A stretch of DNA of 64,000 nucleotides from Onychostoma macrolepis. Lineage: Eukaryota > Chordata > Actinopteri > Cypriniformes > Cyprinidae. The DNA is taken from assembly GCF_012432095.1 (NCBI RefSeq), contig NC_081177.1, positions 25,861,283 through 25,925,282 of the forward strand, in the 5' to 3' direction. The notes beneath the pieces were generated by a model. That model searched no databases. It was not told the origin of the DNA and was given only the letters and a program-made list of their open reading frames with translations. How positions within the stretch are numbered: position 1 is the stretch's first letter; each line of letters opens with the position of its first letter. Shown here piece after piece: positions 11,484 to 23,800 of the stretch. A program made the translations under genes and the position numbers.

Positions 11484-12560
11484 GTGTGTTTTTTGCAAAC
11501 TCCACCAGATTCTTGTTCTGCATCTCTCCAAGTATCACTTTGGTGATTTTCATGCTACTTTACTGTATCACTGTATTTTCATAATTGCATACCAAAGTCA
11601 AGACAATGCCATTTATTACCTCACTGTTTAAATATGCGATACAATTTGATTTTATATTTCTTATAAATTTTTAAAATGTCTATATAGCAATGTAAATAGC
11701 ATTTGTCATGACTTTGGTATGCAATTATTAAAAAATGATACTGTAAAGCAACATGAAAATCACCTCAGTGGTACTTGGGGAGATGCAGAACAAGAATCTG
11801 GTGGAGTTTGCAGAAAACAATTTTATCTTATCTTTTTATGAATTTTTTAAATATGTGATACAGTGAGGTAATAAATAGAATTTTTCTTGACTTTGGTATG
11901 CAAATATTAAAAAATGATACAGTAAAATAACAAGAAAATCCCCTCAGTGGTACTTGGGGAGATGCAGAACAAGAATCTGGTGGAGTTTGTAGAAAACAAT
12001 TTGATTTTATATTTCTTATACATTTTTAAAATGTCTATATAGCAATGTAAATAGCATTTGTCATGACTTTGGTATGCAATTATTAAAAAATGATACTGTA
12101 AAGCAAAATGAAAATCACTTCAGTGGTACTTGGGGAGATGCAGAACAAGAATCTGGTGGAGTTTGTAGAAGACAATTAGATTTTATATTTCTATGAATTT
12201 TTTAAATATGTGATATAATGAGGTAATAAATAACATTTGTCTTGACTTTGGTATGCAATTATTAAAAAATGTTACAGTAAACAAGCAAATCACCTCAGTG
12301 GTACTTAGGGACAAGCAGAACAAGAATCTGGTGGAGTTTGCAGAAAACAATTTGATTTTATCTTTTTATGAGTTTTTAAAATATGTCTATACAGCAATGT
12401 AAATAGCATTTGTCATGACTTTAGTATGCAATTATTAAAAAATGATACAGTAAAACAACATGAAAACCACCTCAGTGGTACTTGGGGAGATGCAGAACAA
12501 GAATCTGGTGGAGTTTGCAGAAAACAATGTGATTTTATATTTTCATGAATTTTTTAATTT
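11484..12560. repeat. ~177-bp tandem array with inverted first unit
   Basis: A module 'ctcagtggtacttggggaga ...' recurs at about 11,765, 11,944, 12,120, 12,294 and 12,471 (spacing 174-179 bp). At 11,484-11,635 the same module appears reverse-complemented, giving a head-to-head junction near 11,640. The AT-rich halves alternate between two versions, one with 'tctatatagcaatgtaaatag' and one with 'gatacagtgaggtaataaat'-like sequence, so the true period is about 353 bp. It lies about 0.4 kb beyond the cadherin stop codon. Confidence 0.85.
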
Positions 12561-12599
12561 GTCTATATATAAATACCATTAAACAAGAAGTGCCTATAA

Positions 12600-12875
12600 A
12601 GTGTTTTTTTTAAATCTGCCTATTATTATCAATTAATTGACCGTGGTTTCAGTTTGATAAGTGATCCGATCCACTCTTTAAAAAAAAAAAGATTTGCAAA
12701 GGTTTCGAAGCTTCATGGCTATCACTATCACACAATGCCATGTAGACACGCAACAAAATTTTCGGCAGATGGCATGACTGCAGTGGGCTAGGCCACGGGT
12801 CAAACAGAAAATGCACGCTGCGTTAAAATTAGTGCCGTTAAAATGAATTTGCGTTACGCGTTAACTTTGACAGCA

Positions 12876-12912
<37 letters not shown>

Positions 12913-12979
12913 GCTGTCTTGGGCGACCATCGATTTACGATGACGTCACATATTTAGACTACGCTTCCTGAGATAATTG
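12600..12979 (-). other. Probable 3' UTR or 3' flank of the cadherin gene
   Basis: No coding sequence is seen. There is a (TA)n run at about 12,878-12,910. No AATAAA is visible on the minus strand here; the nearest signal-like word is ATTAAA at about 12,555. The transcript end cannot be fixed. Confidence 0.3.
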
Positions 12980-13186
12980 TCACCTTCTCATCAGGTCAGG
13001 TCTGGAGATTGTTGCTAGCTGACTGAACCTACTGTCCAGATTTTTAAGCATCTCTGGATGAAAGTCATCCTCTGGAATGGATATTGCATCCAATTCATCA
13101 TTGGCTGTAGGCTGTCCTTCATCTGCGTAACAGCGCGGTTCGTAAATATCAAGTTCCTCATCACAGGTTTGGAGAGCAAGCAGTTT
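12980..13186 (-). CDS. cdh26: cdh26 exon 16: C-terminal catenin-binding-like end
   Basis: 207 nt including the TGA stop. Acceptor cttctcttcag. It reads LDIYEPRCYADEG, then ELDAISIPEDDFHPEML and LDSRFSQLATI. Acidic and Ser residues followed by xxRFxxLA match the spacing of the beta-catenin-binding region in classical cadherins. Confidence 0.85.
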   Translation of the reverse strand, partial: KLLALQTCDEELDIYEPRCYADEGQPTANDELDAISIPEDDFHPEMLKNLDSRFSQLATISRPDLMRR

Positions 13187-16100
13187 CTGAAGAGAAGAAA
13201 AAATCAAAACCCATGAAAATTATTCACCATCCTGTCACATTTGGACACACTTGACCAAATGTATTTCTTGTGATCTAAAAAAACCTGTTGATCTAAGTTA
13301 TAAATGCTTACTCAACTAACAAGGAACGTTCTCAGAACTTTGATTAATGTTCTGACAAGGTTCTCTCGAAGTTATGAACAAATGTTCTTCCAGTAATATT
13401 AATAAAATATTAATTTAGAGTTATCTGCTCTTTACTATTGTTCTGAAAACATTAGTACAAAATCATTACTTATGAATCATTCATGGAAGGTTTATATCTG
13501 AAACAGTGTTAAACCTTTATTTCGAAAGTCCACTTTAGATGTTCTACTAACTATAATTAACTTTGCTGTTCAACTAGCAGTCATTAGAGTATTAGTAGAC
13601 TGTCTGCTGAATATCTGCTAACTTTATTTTGATGCTCCCCCAACAGACATTCTACTGATATAAGTAACTTTGCAAGTACATGTCAAATTATTCTACTAAC
13701 CTTAACCCTAACCTACTGTAACTAATAGTCTAATGAGAGTTGCTTGACACGTAGTTACAAAGTTACTTATAATTAGTAAAATGTCTGTGGACTATCAAAA
13801 TAAAGTGGAACCAAAACATTTAATTTGCATATTCTAATGTTTTTTAAATGTTACTACTTTTTTTCAAAATGCTTAAGAACATACAGAAGTATTTTTATAT
13901 TTGGAAAATTATAAATGGAATATTCCCTTAATGTTCAAACAAACAGATAAATAAATAAATAAATAATGTTTTTAAAAATGGGACATCTGGAAATACCCTG
14001 AGGGACGTCAAAAATGGGACGTCATTCAAAATGAATATTTTATAGGCTAATTTAATGGGAACATTAACACAATATTTTAATTAATTAATTAATTAATTAA
14101 TTTTTTCTATCAGGACCACTATCGTCAAAGATGACTGACAATTAGCATACAGTTTGGACTGGCGGTATGGTTCTGTTCTGGGCAAGAACTACCTGCGCAT
14201 CCATGCAGCCTAACATGGATAAGAGCAGCATAAACAGAACAGAACCAACATAAAATGTATTGTATATATTGCAGATATCATTAAAGTTCAATAATTTAAT
14301 GTAACATTTTAGAGATTAGTCTGATTCAAAGGAGAAATCAGAAGGCTGAACCCTTACTGACAGAGGAGAAGTTGGGGATGGAGGAGGGTAATTAGCTATA
14401 GCAACGCAAAGCTGGTGATAATACTGATGGATCTTATATATATGAGTGCTGTGATAGGTATTGCATTCCTATAGGTAGATGTGGATCAACTGAGAGTCAG
14501 CTGATGCAAGCTTGACTAACATGACCCGCCAGAACTAACGCTGACGCTAGATTTCTGTCAGGACCACTATCGTTAACGATGACTGACAATTAGCATACAG
14601 TTTGGATTGGCAGTATGCTTCTGTTCTGGGCATGAACTCCCTGCACATCCATGCAGCCTAGCATGGATAAGAGCAGGGAGAGCAGCAATAACCCCCCCAA
14701 AACAAAACCATACGCCATACCCCCCAACATAAAATAACAGCAAAAATCTTAAGCCTTAAGCAACAGCATGTAGCCCTTGCCCAATAAATGAACAAGAATG
14801 TTGCCAAAACCCGCATACGCCATAGCCACAAGCATGTTGCCCTTAACCAGATGACCTAACAAGTATGCTGCCAATACCTGAAAAGCTTAAGCAACATGTT
14901 TTCACTTACAAACAGATAGCATTAAAAACAAGAGTGCTCCCAATAACGACCAGACAGCTTAGGAACAAGCGTGTTCCCAATAACAACCAGATAGCTTAGG
15001 AACAAGCATGCTCCCAACAACCAGAAAGTAAGGCACATTGTCAGTATGATCACATGAGCTTAGCATGAGCACTTCACTGAATACAACTAAATAAGTCTAA
15101 GCAATGCAGATAGCTGTAGGATCAGAACGAGTCAGACAAAACTAAGATTCGATCAGAACATTGAAACATGAGGAGCCGAAATTCCGGAGAGGCCCAAGAA
15201 AACAGGACATCATAAATCAGATTCCTAAGCGCCATGAGTCTGGAGCAAGCCTTACCAACAAGCCTCTCTTACAGAACAGCTTGCAACATTAAGACAAAAG
15301 AATACTCATTGACAAGTACAATGCCGGAAGGAGATCGTCAAATTTGGGACAAGTAATCAAGATTAATGGTCAAAATTAATGGTCAAAGAGATGGCCATCA
15401 CATGTGTTCCACAAGAGAAATCACAAGCTTCTTTAGATTGACTTTTCCCCCACACATACAAGACGAAGACTGAGACTGAAATTCCTTTGTCCAAAGAACA
15501 TGTCTTTAGGTCTCCACAGAAATACACAGAGACTTTCTTTTCCATATGCACATAAAATCATCCTAGAAGAACATTTCTAGGCATAACACTATATTATGTA
15601 TGTAACCCACACATTAGATTATCATGTTTTAAGCACATATTATGTATGTCTTTTTAATAACTATTGAATGACTTTAAGGTTTATTTGTGTTTGGTATGTA
15701 TGAGCTTGACAATTCTAGCTTGAAACGTTTCTTCCAATTGATTCTTTGTCAAATGTATCATATTCTGGTTATAGAAATCACATCCAAAAGTGTACTTTGC
15801 CAGAGTGGGTAAAATTCAGACCATGTGACTGATAACATGCTGATTTATGATGGAAGGAACAACCCTAGCTAAGATAATAGCCTATCTAATTGGTCAAGAC
15901 ACCAGATGGGATGTGTCCAAAAAGCCGAGTTTAAAACCTCAGGACAGCATCAAATCTTCCTCTCTCGTCCCTTCCCCTTCTTCCCTTCTCCTCTTCTTCT
16001 CGCCACCGCGTTTTGACGCTGTTTTAACGCTCTTTGAGCGTGCTCTGGCCTACAGGCCAGTTGCTACTTAACACCACGATGTTCTTCTTTCTTTTCTTTC

Positions 16101-17808
16101 CGTTGAGTCTCGTGTTCAAAAGTTAAGTTTGCCGCAAAGTCCAGCTCCGACTGGACCCGCTTCAAACTTCAACCAGCAACTGACTCCAAGACCATCCTCA
16201 GCCAACGCCCAACCATTGGCTTCCCAAGACATCACTTCAAAGACTACTGAACTTCCAGCCAATCACCAACTCGGGAAAACCCCTTTCCTGTAACGACGAC
16301 GACAGAAGGGAATCCCTGTAACACAAAGGCAACGCAAGTAAAACAACTCCAGATTCTAACTGAACTGGTGCATTTAATATAAATGTTAGCCTCATTGAGA
16401 AACTCAATGCGAGGGTTAATTAAGTGACTGATGGTTTGTTCAGGTCTATGCAATAGCACATATTGCTAGAAACTTGGGATTTCACATTCTCATTCTCTTA
16501 AACTCATTCTTTCTCTCTTTCTGCAACGTATGAATGTGTGACTGCTTGTGTTCATGTGTTAGATTAGTTTATGTCTTAGGTTTATATAAATAAAGTCGTA
16601 TTTATATTTAAAAGAGAAGTATCTTGTGTTTTGTGCTTACAAGTTAATGTCTTAATCTGCCGATCTTGTTACTGTGCTTATTAATAGTGTTTTCACTATA
16701 TTTTGGATTTTAATATCCATTGCAGAATTAATGTTATACGGCTCGTTCAGTGAATCACTGCCGACTCAGTGATCAGCCACAGAACAGTGATTCTGTTCAA
16801 ATTCCCTGTAAAATCATAAATGATTCCCTTTGAGCTAAATTAAATTATATTTATGTATCAAACCCTACATAGCCTTAGCAAACATGTTGCCAATAATCTG
16901 AAAGCATTAAAAAGGAACTTAGCTTAGCTTCCTGAAGACCTTCAGAAATGAATGGAGAACGAAACATAGCCAGCTGAGACATGGATGCTTGATCTCTTAA
17001 TACTTCTTCATGTAGGGAATGAAGATCCCATCTGAACTTGTTCTTAGTCAGTCACATAATTCATAGAGTCCATATCAATAATATAACAATGTGTGAATCA
17101 ATGCTAACTTCCGAATTGGGCATCAATATGTGAAAAACTTGCACTTTCCCCAAGGTTACTTACGGTTCACTGAGAGTGATCTCTCCTGGCTTAATGCACG
17201 TTACAACAGCTTGTGCGGGGCATTGCCTATTATATCAACTCTTTTGGTGGTAATACTGTTTTAGAATTTTTAGGGCAGGTCGTATTGGAGTTATTGTCGT
17301 TTATCCCTGGATGTGTGAGGAAAATCGAGCACAAACTTTACCCCGCTGCGAAAGCACGTGTTCAAGTTAACAACTTGAATGAATCGAGGTAAAATCCATA
17401 AGGGGAACGAATCCTCTTGCCAAATTCACGATTGCACAATTCCTAGTACTGAGATGATGGTGTTTGCCTGGCGAATTAGCCATTAATTAGCTATTGAGCA
17501 ACGTGAAGCTGGTGATAATACTGATGGACCTTATATATGAGTGCTGTGATAGGTGTTGCATCCCTATAGGTAGATATGCTTGACTAACGTGACCCGCCAG
17601 AACTAACGCTGATGCCAGATATTTAATCATTTTCACAAAATTCACAAATTATAGTTGTGAAATGAAGAAAGTAAAGTAGAGTAGTAATGTACGCTTACAG
17701 AGGCATAAAATATTCTCTATTCTTTTTTTATCTACTTGTTTTCTTTTTATTACAAAAAATGACCCCATTAACACTAGCATTCTCTATTCTTTTGACTTGT
17801 TTTAATTA

Positions 17809-17839
<31 letters not shown>

Positions 17840-17859
17840 ATATATATATATATATATAT

Positions 17860-17890
<31 letters not shown>

Positions 17891-20800
17891 TATACAGTGG
17901 GGCAAAAAAGTATTTAGTCAGCCACCAATTGTGCAAGTTCTCCCACTTAAAAAGATAAGAGAGGCCTGTAATTTTCATCATAGGTATACCTCAACTATGA
18001 GAGACAAAATGAGAAAAAAAATCCAGAAAATCACATTGTAGGATTTTTAAAGAATTAATTGGTAAATTCCTCGGTAAAATAAGTATTTGCTCACCTACAA
18101 ACAAGCAAGATTTCTGGCTCTCACAGACCTGTAACTTCTTCTTTAAGAGGCTCCTCTGTCCTCCACTCGTTACCTGTATTAATGGCATCTGTTTTAACTT
18201 GTTATCAGTATAAAATACACCTGTCCACAACCTCAAACAGTCCAACTCCAAACTCCACCATGGCCAAGACCAAAGAGCTGTCAAAGGACACCAGAAACAA
18301 AATTGTAAACCTGCACCAGGCTGGGAAGACTGAATCTGCAATAGGTAAGCAGCTTGGTGTGAAGAAATCAACTGTGGGAGCAATTATTAGAAAATGGAAG
18401 ACATACAACACCACTGATAATCTCCCTCGATCTGGGGCTCCACGCAAGATCTCATCCCGTGGGGTCAAAATTATCACAAGAACTGTGAGCAAAAATCCCA
18501 GAACCACACGGGGGGACCTAGTGAATGACCTGCAGAAAGCTGGGACCAAAGTAACAAAGGCTACCATCAGTAACACACTGCGCCGCCAGGGACTCAAATC
18601 CTGCAGTGCCAGACGTGTCCCCCTGCTTAAGCCAGTACATGTCCGGCCCGTCTGAAGTTTGCTAGAGAGCATTTGGATGATCCAGAAGAGGATTGGGTGA
18701 ATGTCATATGGTCAGAGGAAACCAAAATAGAACTTTTTGGTAAAAACTCAACTTGTCGTGTTTGAAGGAGAAAGAATGCTGAGTTGCATCCAAAGAACAT
18801 CATACCTACTGTGAAGCATGGGGGTGGAAACATCATGCTTTGGGGCTGTTTCCCGCAAAGGGACCAGGACGACTGATCCGTGTAAACGAAAGAATGAATG
18901 GGGCCATGTATTGTGAGATTTTGAGTGAAAACCTCCTTCCATCAGCAAGGGCATTGAAGATGAAACGTGGCTGGGTCTTTCAGCATGACAATGATCCCAA
19001 ACACACCGCCCGGGCAACGAAGGAGTGGCTTCGTAAGAAGCATTTCAAGGTCCTGGAGTGGCCTAGCCAGTCTCCAGATCTCAACCCCATCGAAAATCTT
19101 TGGAGGGAGTTGAAAGTCCGTGTTGCCCAGCGACAGCCCCAAAACATTACTGCTCTAGAGGAGATCTGCATGGAGGAATGGGCCAAAATACCAGCAACAG
19201 TGTGTGAAAACCTTGTGAAGACTTACAGAAAACGTTTGACCTCTGTCATTGCCAACAAAGGGTATATAACAAAGTATTGAGATGAAATTTTGTTATTGAC
19301 CAAATACTTATTTTCCAACATAATTTGCAAATAAATTCTTTAAAAATCCTACAATGTGATTTTCTGGATTTTTTTTCTCATTTTGTCTCTCATAGTTGAG
19401 GTATACCTATGATGAAAATTACAGACCTCTCTCTTCTTTTTAAGTGGGAGAACTTGCACAATTGGTGGCTGACTAAATACTTTTTTGCCCCACTGTATAT
19501 ATATTGTGCGAAAAGACCCTCTAACACTAGTGTTTCCTACTCTTTTTCAATTACTTGTTTTCTTTTTATTTATTATATATATATAACAAATATATATTTA
19601 TTATTGCTCTTTTGTTGGTTTTTATTGTTTCTATTGTCCTCATTTGTAAGTCACATTGGATAAAAGCGTCTACTAAATGTAAATGAAAATGTAAATGAAA
19701 ATCACCTGCTTGATGAGAATGGCAAGTTTTTCATCCATGTAAGATGCATTGGTGTTGTAAGAATAATTGCTCCTAAAACTTGATCTCATACTCGATCGCT
19801 GGTTGAAAAAAAGCACAGATGATGATGTGAGAAAGGCTGAGCTGAGCTGAGCTGAGCTGGAGTTCGTATATGATGTGAATTATTACTCTCATTTTATTCT
19901 TACCTGAAAATTTCCTCTGTATGTATGTCTTGTGGAATTCTGGAAACCATACATTTCAGAAACAGTCCATCACTAAACAAACAAAATGACCAACACTTTG
20001 AAAAATCTTGCTGTAGCTGTTAATACTCACTCTGTACGTCGAGCGTTTGAACGTCTGGTTGTTGTAGACTGACGATGGAGCCTGTGAAATGGCCTGCTGT
20101 CCTTTGAGCATCACCTGGATATCATGAAGCAAAATTCGGAATTCGGGTTGTACCAGTTTCAACTGAGCACTATTACTTAATAAATTGTAAATCATATTTT
20201 CTTGTTAGGTAATAGTAGTTACTACAATGTTAATAGTGCATTAGTCATTTGTTCCTGTGTAGTTATTCTCATTAATGACGGAACAGTATTCTAAAGTGTT
20301 GCCGTCTCCTGTTTATGGTAGCAAACAGGATGCAGAATTTCAGTTTAAGGAAGTAGAAATAAGATCTGCTTTTAACACTTAATTTAATTTAATTGAAACA
20401 TTTCATTTTTTTATTTATTTTTTTATTATTTGTGAGCGATTGATCATACACACAACATACAGGGTATTTCCAGAAGCATTATAGATGATATTAAAATAAA
20501 TGTTTGAACTTGGTTTGACAGCAAAATATTATTTCCCAGAATGCTTTAATTCACCCCAATTGTCAAAGAACATGAAGAGTTTTATTGTTACTCACGGTTT
20601 GTGATGTGACCTTCTGGCTTTTTACAGTAAGGTTTGGTTTATTATTATTAATTAATTAATTAGGTACTAACAATGCTCAGTTTACAACATTTTTAATCTA
20701 TAAAGGTAATGTAATGTTATGCATGTTATTTTACAGTATTTGATATACTACAATAATTAATTACAACACTAATAACAAGTGTGTATGTGTGTCAAATTAT

Positions 20801-23800
20801 ACAAGGAGATGTAGTCTATTTGATATGTCATTTTTAACATTAACATTAAGAAATGCTGTGTGCATTGTTCTTTCATGTTTTTTCATAAATTACTTGAGCT
20901 AATGTTGACATAAATCCTTGTGGTAAAGTGTAACCTAAAACTGAATAAAATGCACAAATTCAAACATTACTAGTTGTGTGATGAAATTACCATGCAGTCT
21001 GTTCCTGGATTTTCCGTATTTGTTGTGATGAGATGACCGAGGCCATCATCCATCATAATCATTTTTTTCTCTGTTTTGCAGGACATCAGTAGACTCATTA
21101 AGCACATTGCTGAAATATAAAAAGTGAGTGTTTCTTTTAAACATAGATACTTTCACACTTTCTCAAAGTTATCAGCTCCATTGAACATATTTTGAAGTGT
21201 TTAAACGAATAGTTTACACAAAAATGAAATTTGCTGAAAATTTACTCTTAGATAACTTAGATAAGTTTGTTTCTTCATGGGATCAGATTTGGAGAAATGT
21301 AGTATTACATCCAACCTGATCAACCTGATCTCACAGAATTCCGTGTAATGTTCACGGACTTAATTAACCCCGAATCTGTGGTGGCATCACGGAATCGCCG
21401 AAAATTCCGTGATGGGCTCACAGAAGGCATCAGCCGTGGTCCATGCACGGATTCACTGGTTCAACACCAGCGCTGCATCGGACCACGTAAAAAGAGTGAC
21501 TCCGATGCAGTTATACTTTCATTGGAGTACCTGACCCCACCCCTACCCTAAACCTACCCAGTTCTGAACAATAATGATGACGATAAATGTCCCAGTATCG
21601 CGTCGGCATATTGATGCTAAGGGTTTCCGTGCGTGGAGCACGGCTGATGCCTGTCACTGACTTACATTGGTATCACTTCTGTGAACCCATCACGGAATTT
21701 TTTCTGTGAGCCCATCACGGAACTTTCGGCGATTCCGTGATGCCACCACAGATTCGGAGGTTAATTAAGTCCGTGAACATTACACGGAATTCTGTGAGAT
21801 CATGTTGATTACATCACTTGTTCACCAATGGATCCTCTGCAGTGAATGGGTGCCGTCAGAATGAGAGTCCAAACAGCTGATAAAAACATCACAATAATCC
21901 AGTAATCCACACCACTCCAGTCCATCAGTTAATGTCTTGTAAAGTGAACAAAATGCATGTGTGTAAGAAACAAATTAATTAATTAGTTAATGAGAAAATT
22001 AATTGCTCACACTCATGTCGTTCCAAACCCGTAAAACCTCCGTTCATCTTCGGAATATAAATTAAGATATTTTTAATGCATCCTGTGAGCTCTCTGACCC
22101 TCCATAGACAGCAAGGTTCATTACACGATCAAGGTCCGGAAACGTAGCAAGGACATCTGTAAAATAATCCATGTGACTTCAAGGGTTCAACTGTAATTTT
22201 ACAAAGCTACGAGAATACTTTTTGTGTGCAAAAGAAAAAAAAAAACAACGACTTTATTCAACAATACCTCCACATCACCCTGGCACCATTTCAGAGAGTA
22301 TCCACTGAACATAAACAGCGTATGCTGTTCTGTGTCAGCTGCACCACCTCCGCGTGATGCATCTGACACAAAACAGCATATGTTTGTGATTTTACTGATG
22401 TCCTTGCTATGTTTCTGGACCTTGATTGTGTAAGGATTCTTGCTGTTTATGGGAGGGTCAGAGAGCTCACGGGATGCATTATAAATATCTTAATTTGTGT
22501 TCTGAAGATGAACGGAGGTCTTACGGGTTTGGAATAACATGAGGGTGAGTAATTAATGACAGAATTTTCATTTTTGGGTGAACTATCCCTTTAATATGTT
22601 TTAACTTTAAACTGTTGCTTTCAGCTAAAATATAATACATTTTGATGGCACCCATTCACTGCAGAGGATCAATTGGTGAGCAAGTGATGAAATGTTCATG
22701 TGGGGTTATTGATGTGTAACCATAGGCTGGCTCGGGTTATATGACTAGAGGGAGTAAAAGCAACTCTGATGTGCCAGCAAGTGGTATACATGTAAAGTTG
22801 TTTCAGAGTTTAATAAAAGCACGTAAATACAGTTTGAATCCACAGTCTTTATTTACAAGACACAACATGGTGTCAGAAGTGCTGTAGTTTAATGTGTTTG
22901 CAGCTTTAGTTAGCCGGATACGCTGGGAAGAAAGCTCGAGCTGAAGTGGACGGCAGAGATAATGCGGTTGCTGCGCCAAGAGCAGAGGGGCCGAGTGCTA
23001 CATTCAGCATACGGCCGCCCGAGGCTTTCGACTTTTCTAAACCACAGGAATGGGCGAAATGGATCCGAAGGTTCGAACGATTTCGATTGGTGAGCAACTT
23101 GCATGAAAACTCGGACAAAAACCAGGTGAATACTTTCATTACTGCATGAGAGATGAGGCGGATGATATTCTCCGGGGATTACTGCTGGCAGACGCAGACA
23201 AAACAAAGTATAGTGCAGTAAAAGCAGACTTTGAGGCACACTTTGTGGGAAAGAGAAATGTGATTTATGAACGTGTTCGTTTCAGTATGTGCAAGCAGGA
23301 GGAAAATGAGTCTGTGGATTCATTTGTGACAGCTTTGTACAGTGGGGGAAATTATTTTTTGATCCCCTGCTGATTTTGTATGTTTGCCCACTGACATAGA
23401 AATGATCAGTCTATAATTTTAATGGTAGGTTTATTTGAACAGTGAGAGACAGAATAACAAAAGAAAATCCAGAAAAACACATTTTAAAAAAAGTTAGAAA
23501 TTGATTTGCATTTTAATGAGTGAAATGAGTATTTGTTCCCCTATCAATCAGCAAGATTTCTGGCTCCCAGGTGTCTTTTATACAGGTAACGAGCTGAGAT
23601 TAGGAGCACTCTCTTAAAGGGGGTGCTCCTAATCTCAGTTTGTTACCTGTATAAAAGACACCTGTCCACAGAAGCAATCAATCAATCAGATTCCAAACTC
23701 TCCACCATGGCCAAGACCAAAGAGCTGTCCAAGGATGTTAGGGACAAGATTGTAGACCTACACAAGGCCATCGCCAAGCAGCTTGGTGAGAAGGTGACAA

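Noticed and set aside
11484..12560. CRISPR-like regular spacing
   Set aside because: The whole ~177-bp unit repeats, not a short repeat with unique spacers, and the genome is eukaryotic.
13700..13720. Telomere-like CCCTAA words (also near 46,706)
   Set aside because: Single copies inside a MITE or isolated, not tandem arrays.
22910..23239. Minus-strand frames over the Gypsy gag
   Set aside because: Shadows of gag; the plus strand carries the clear homology.
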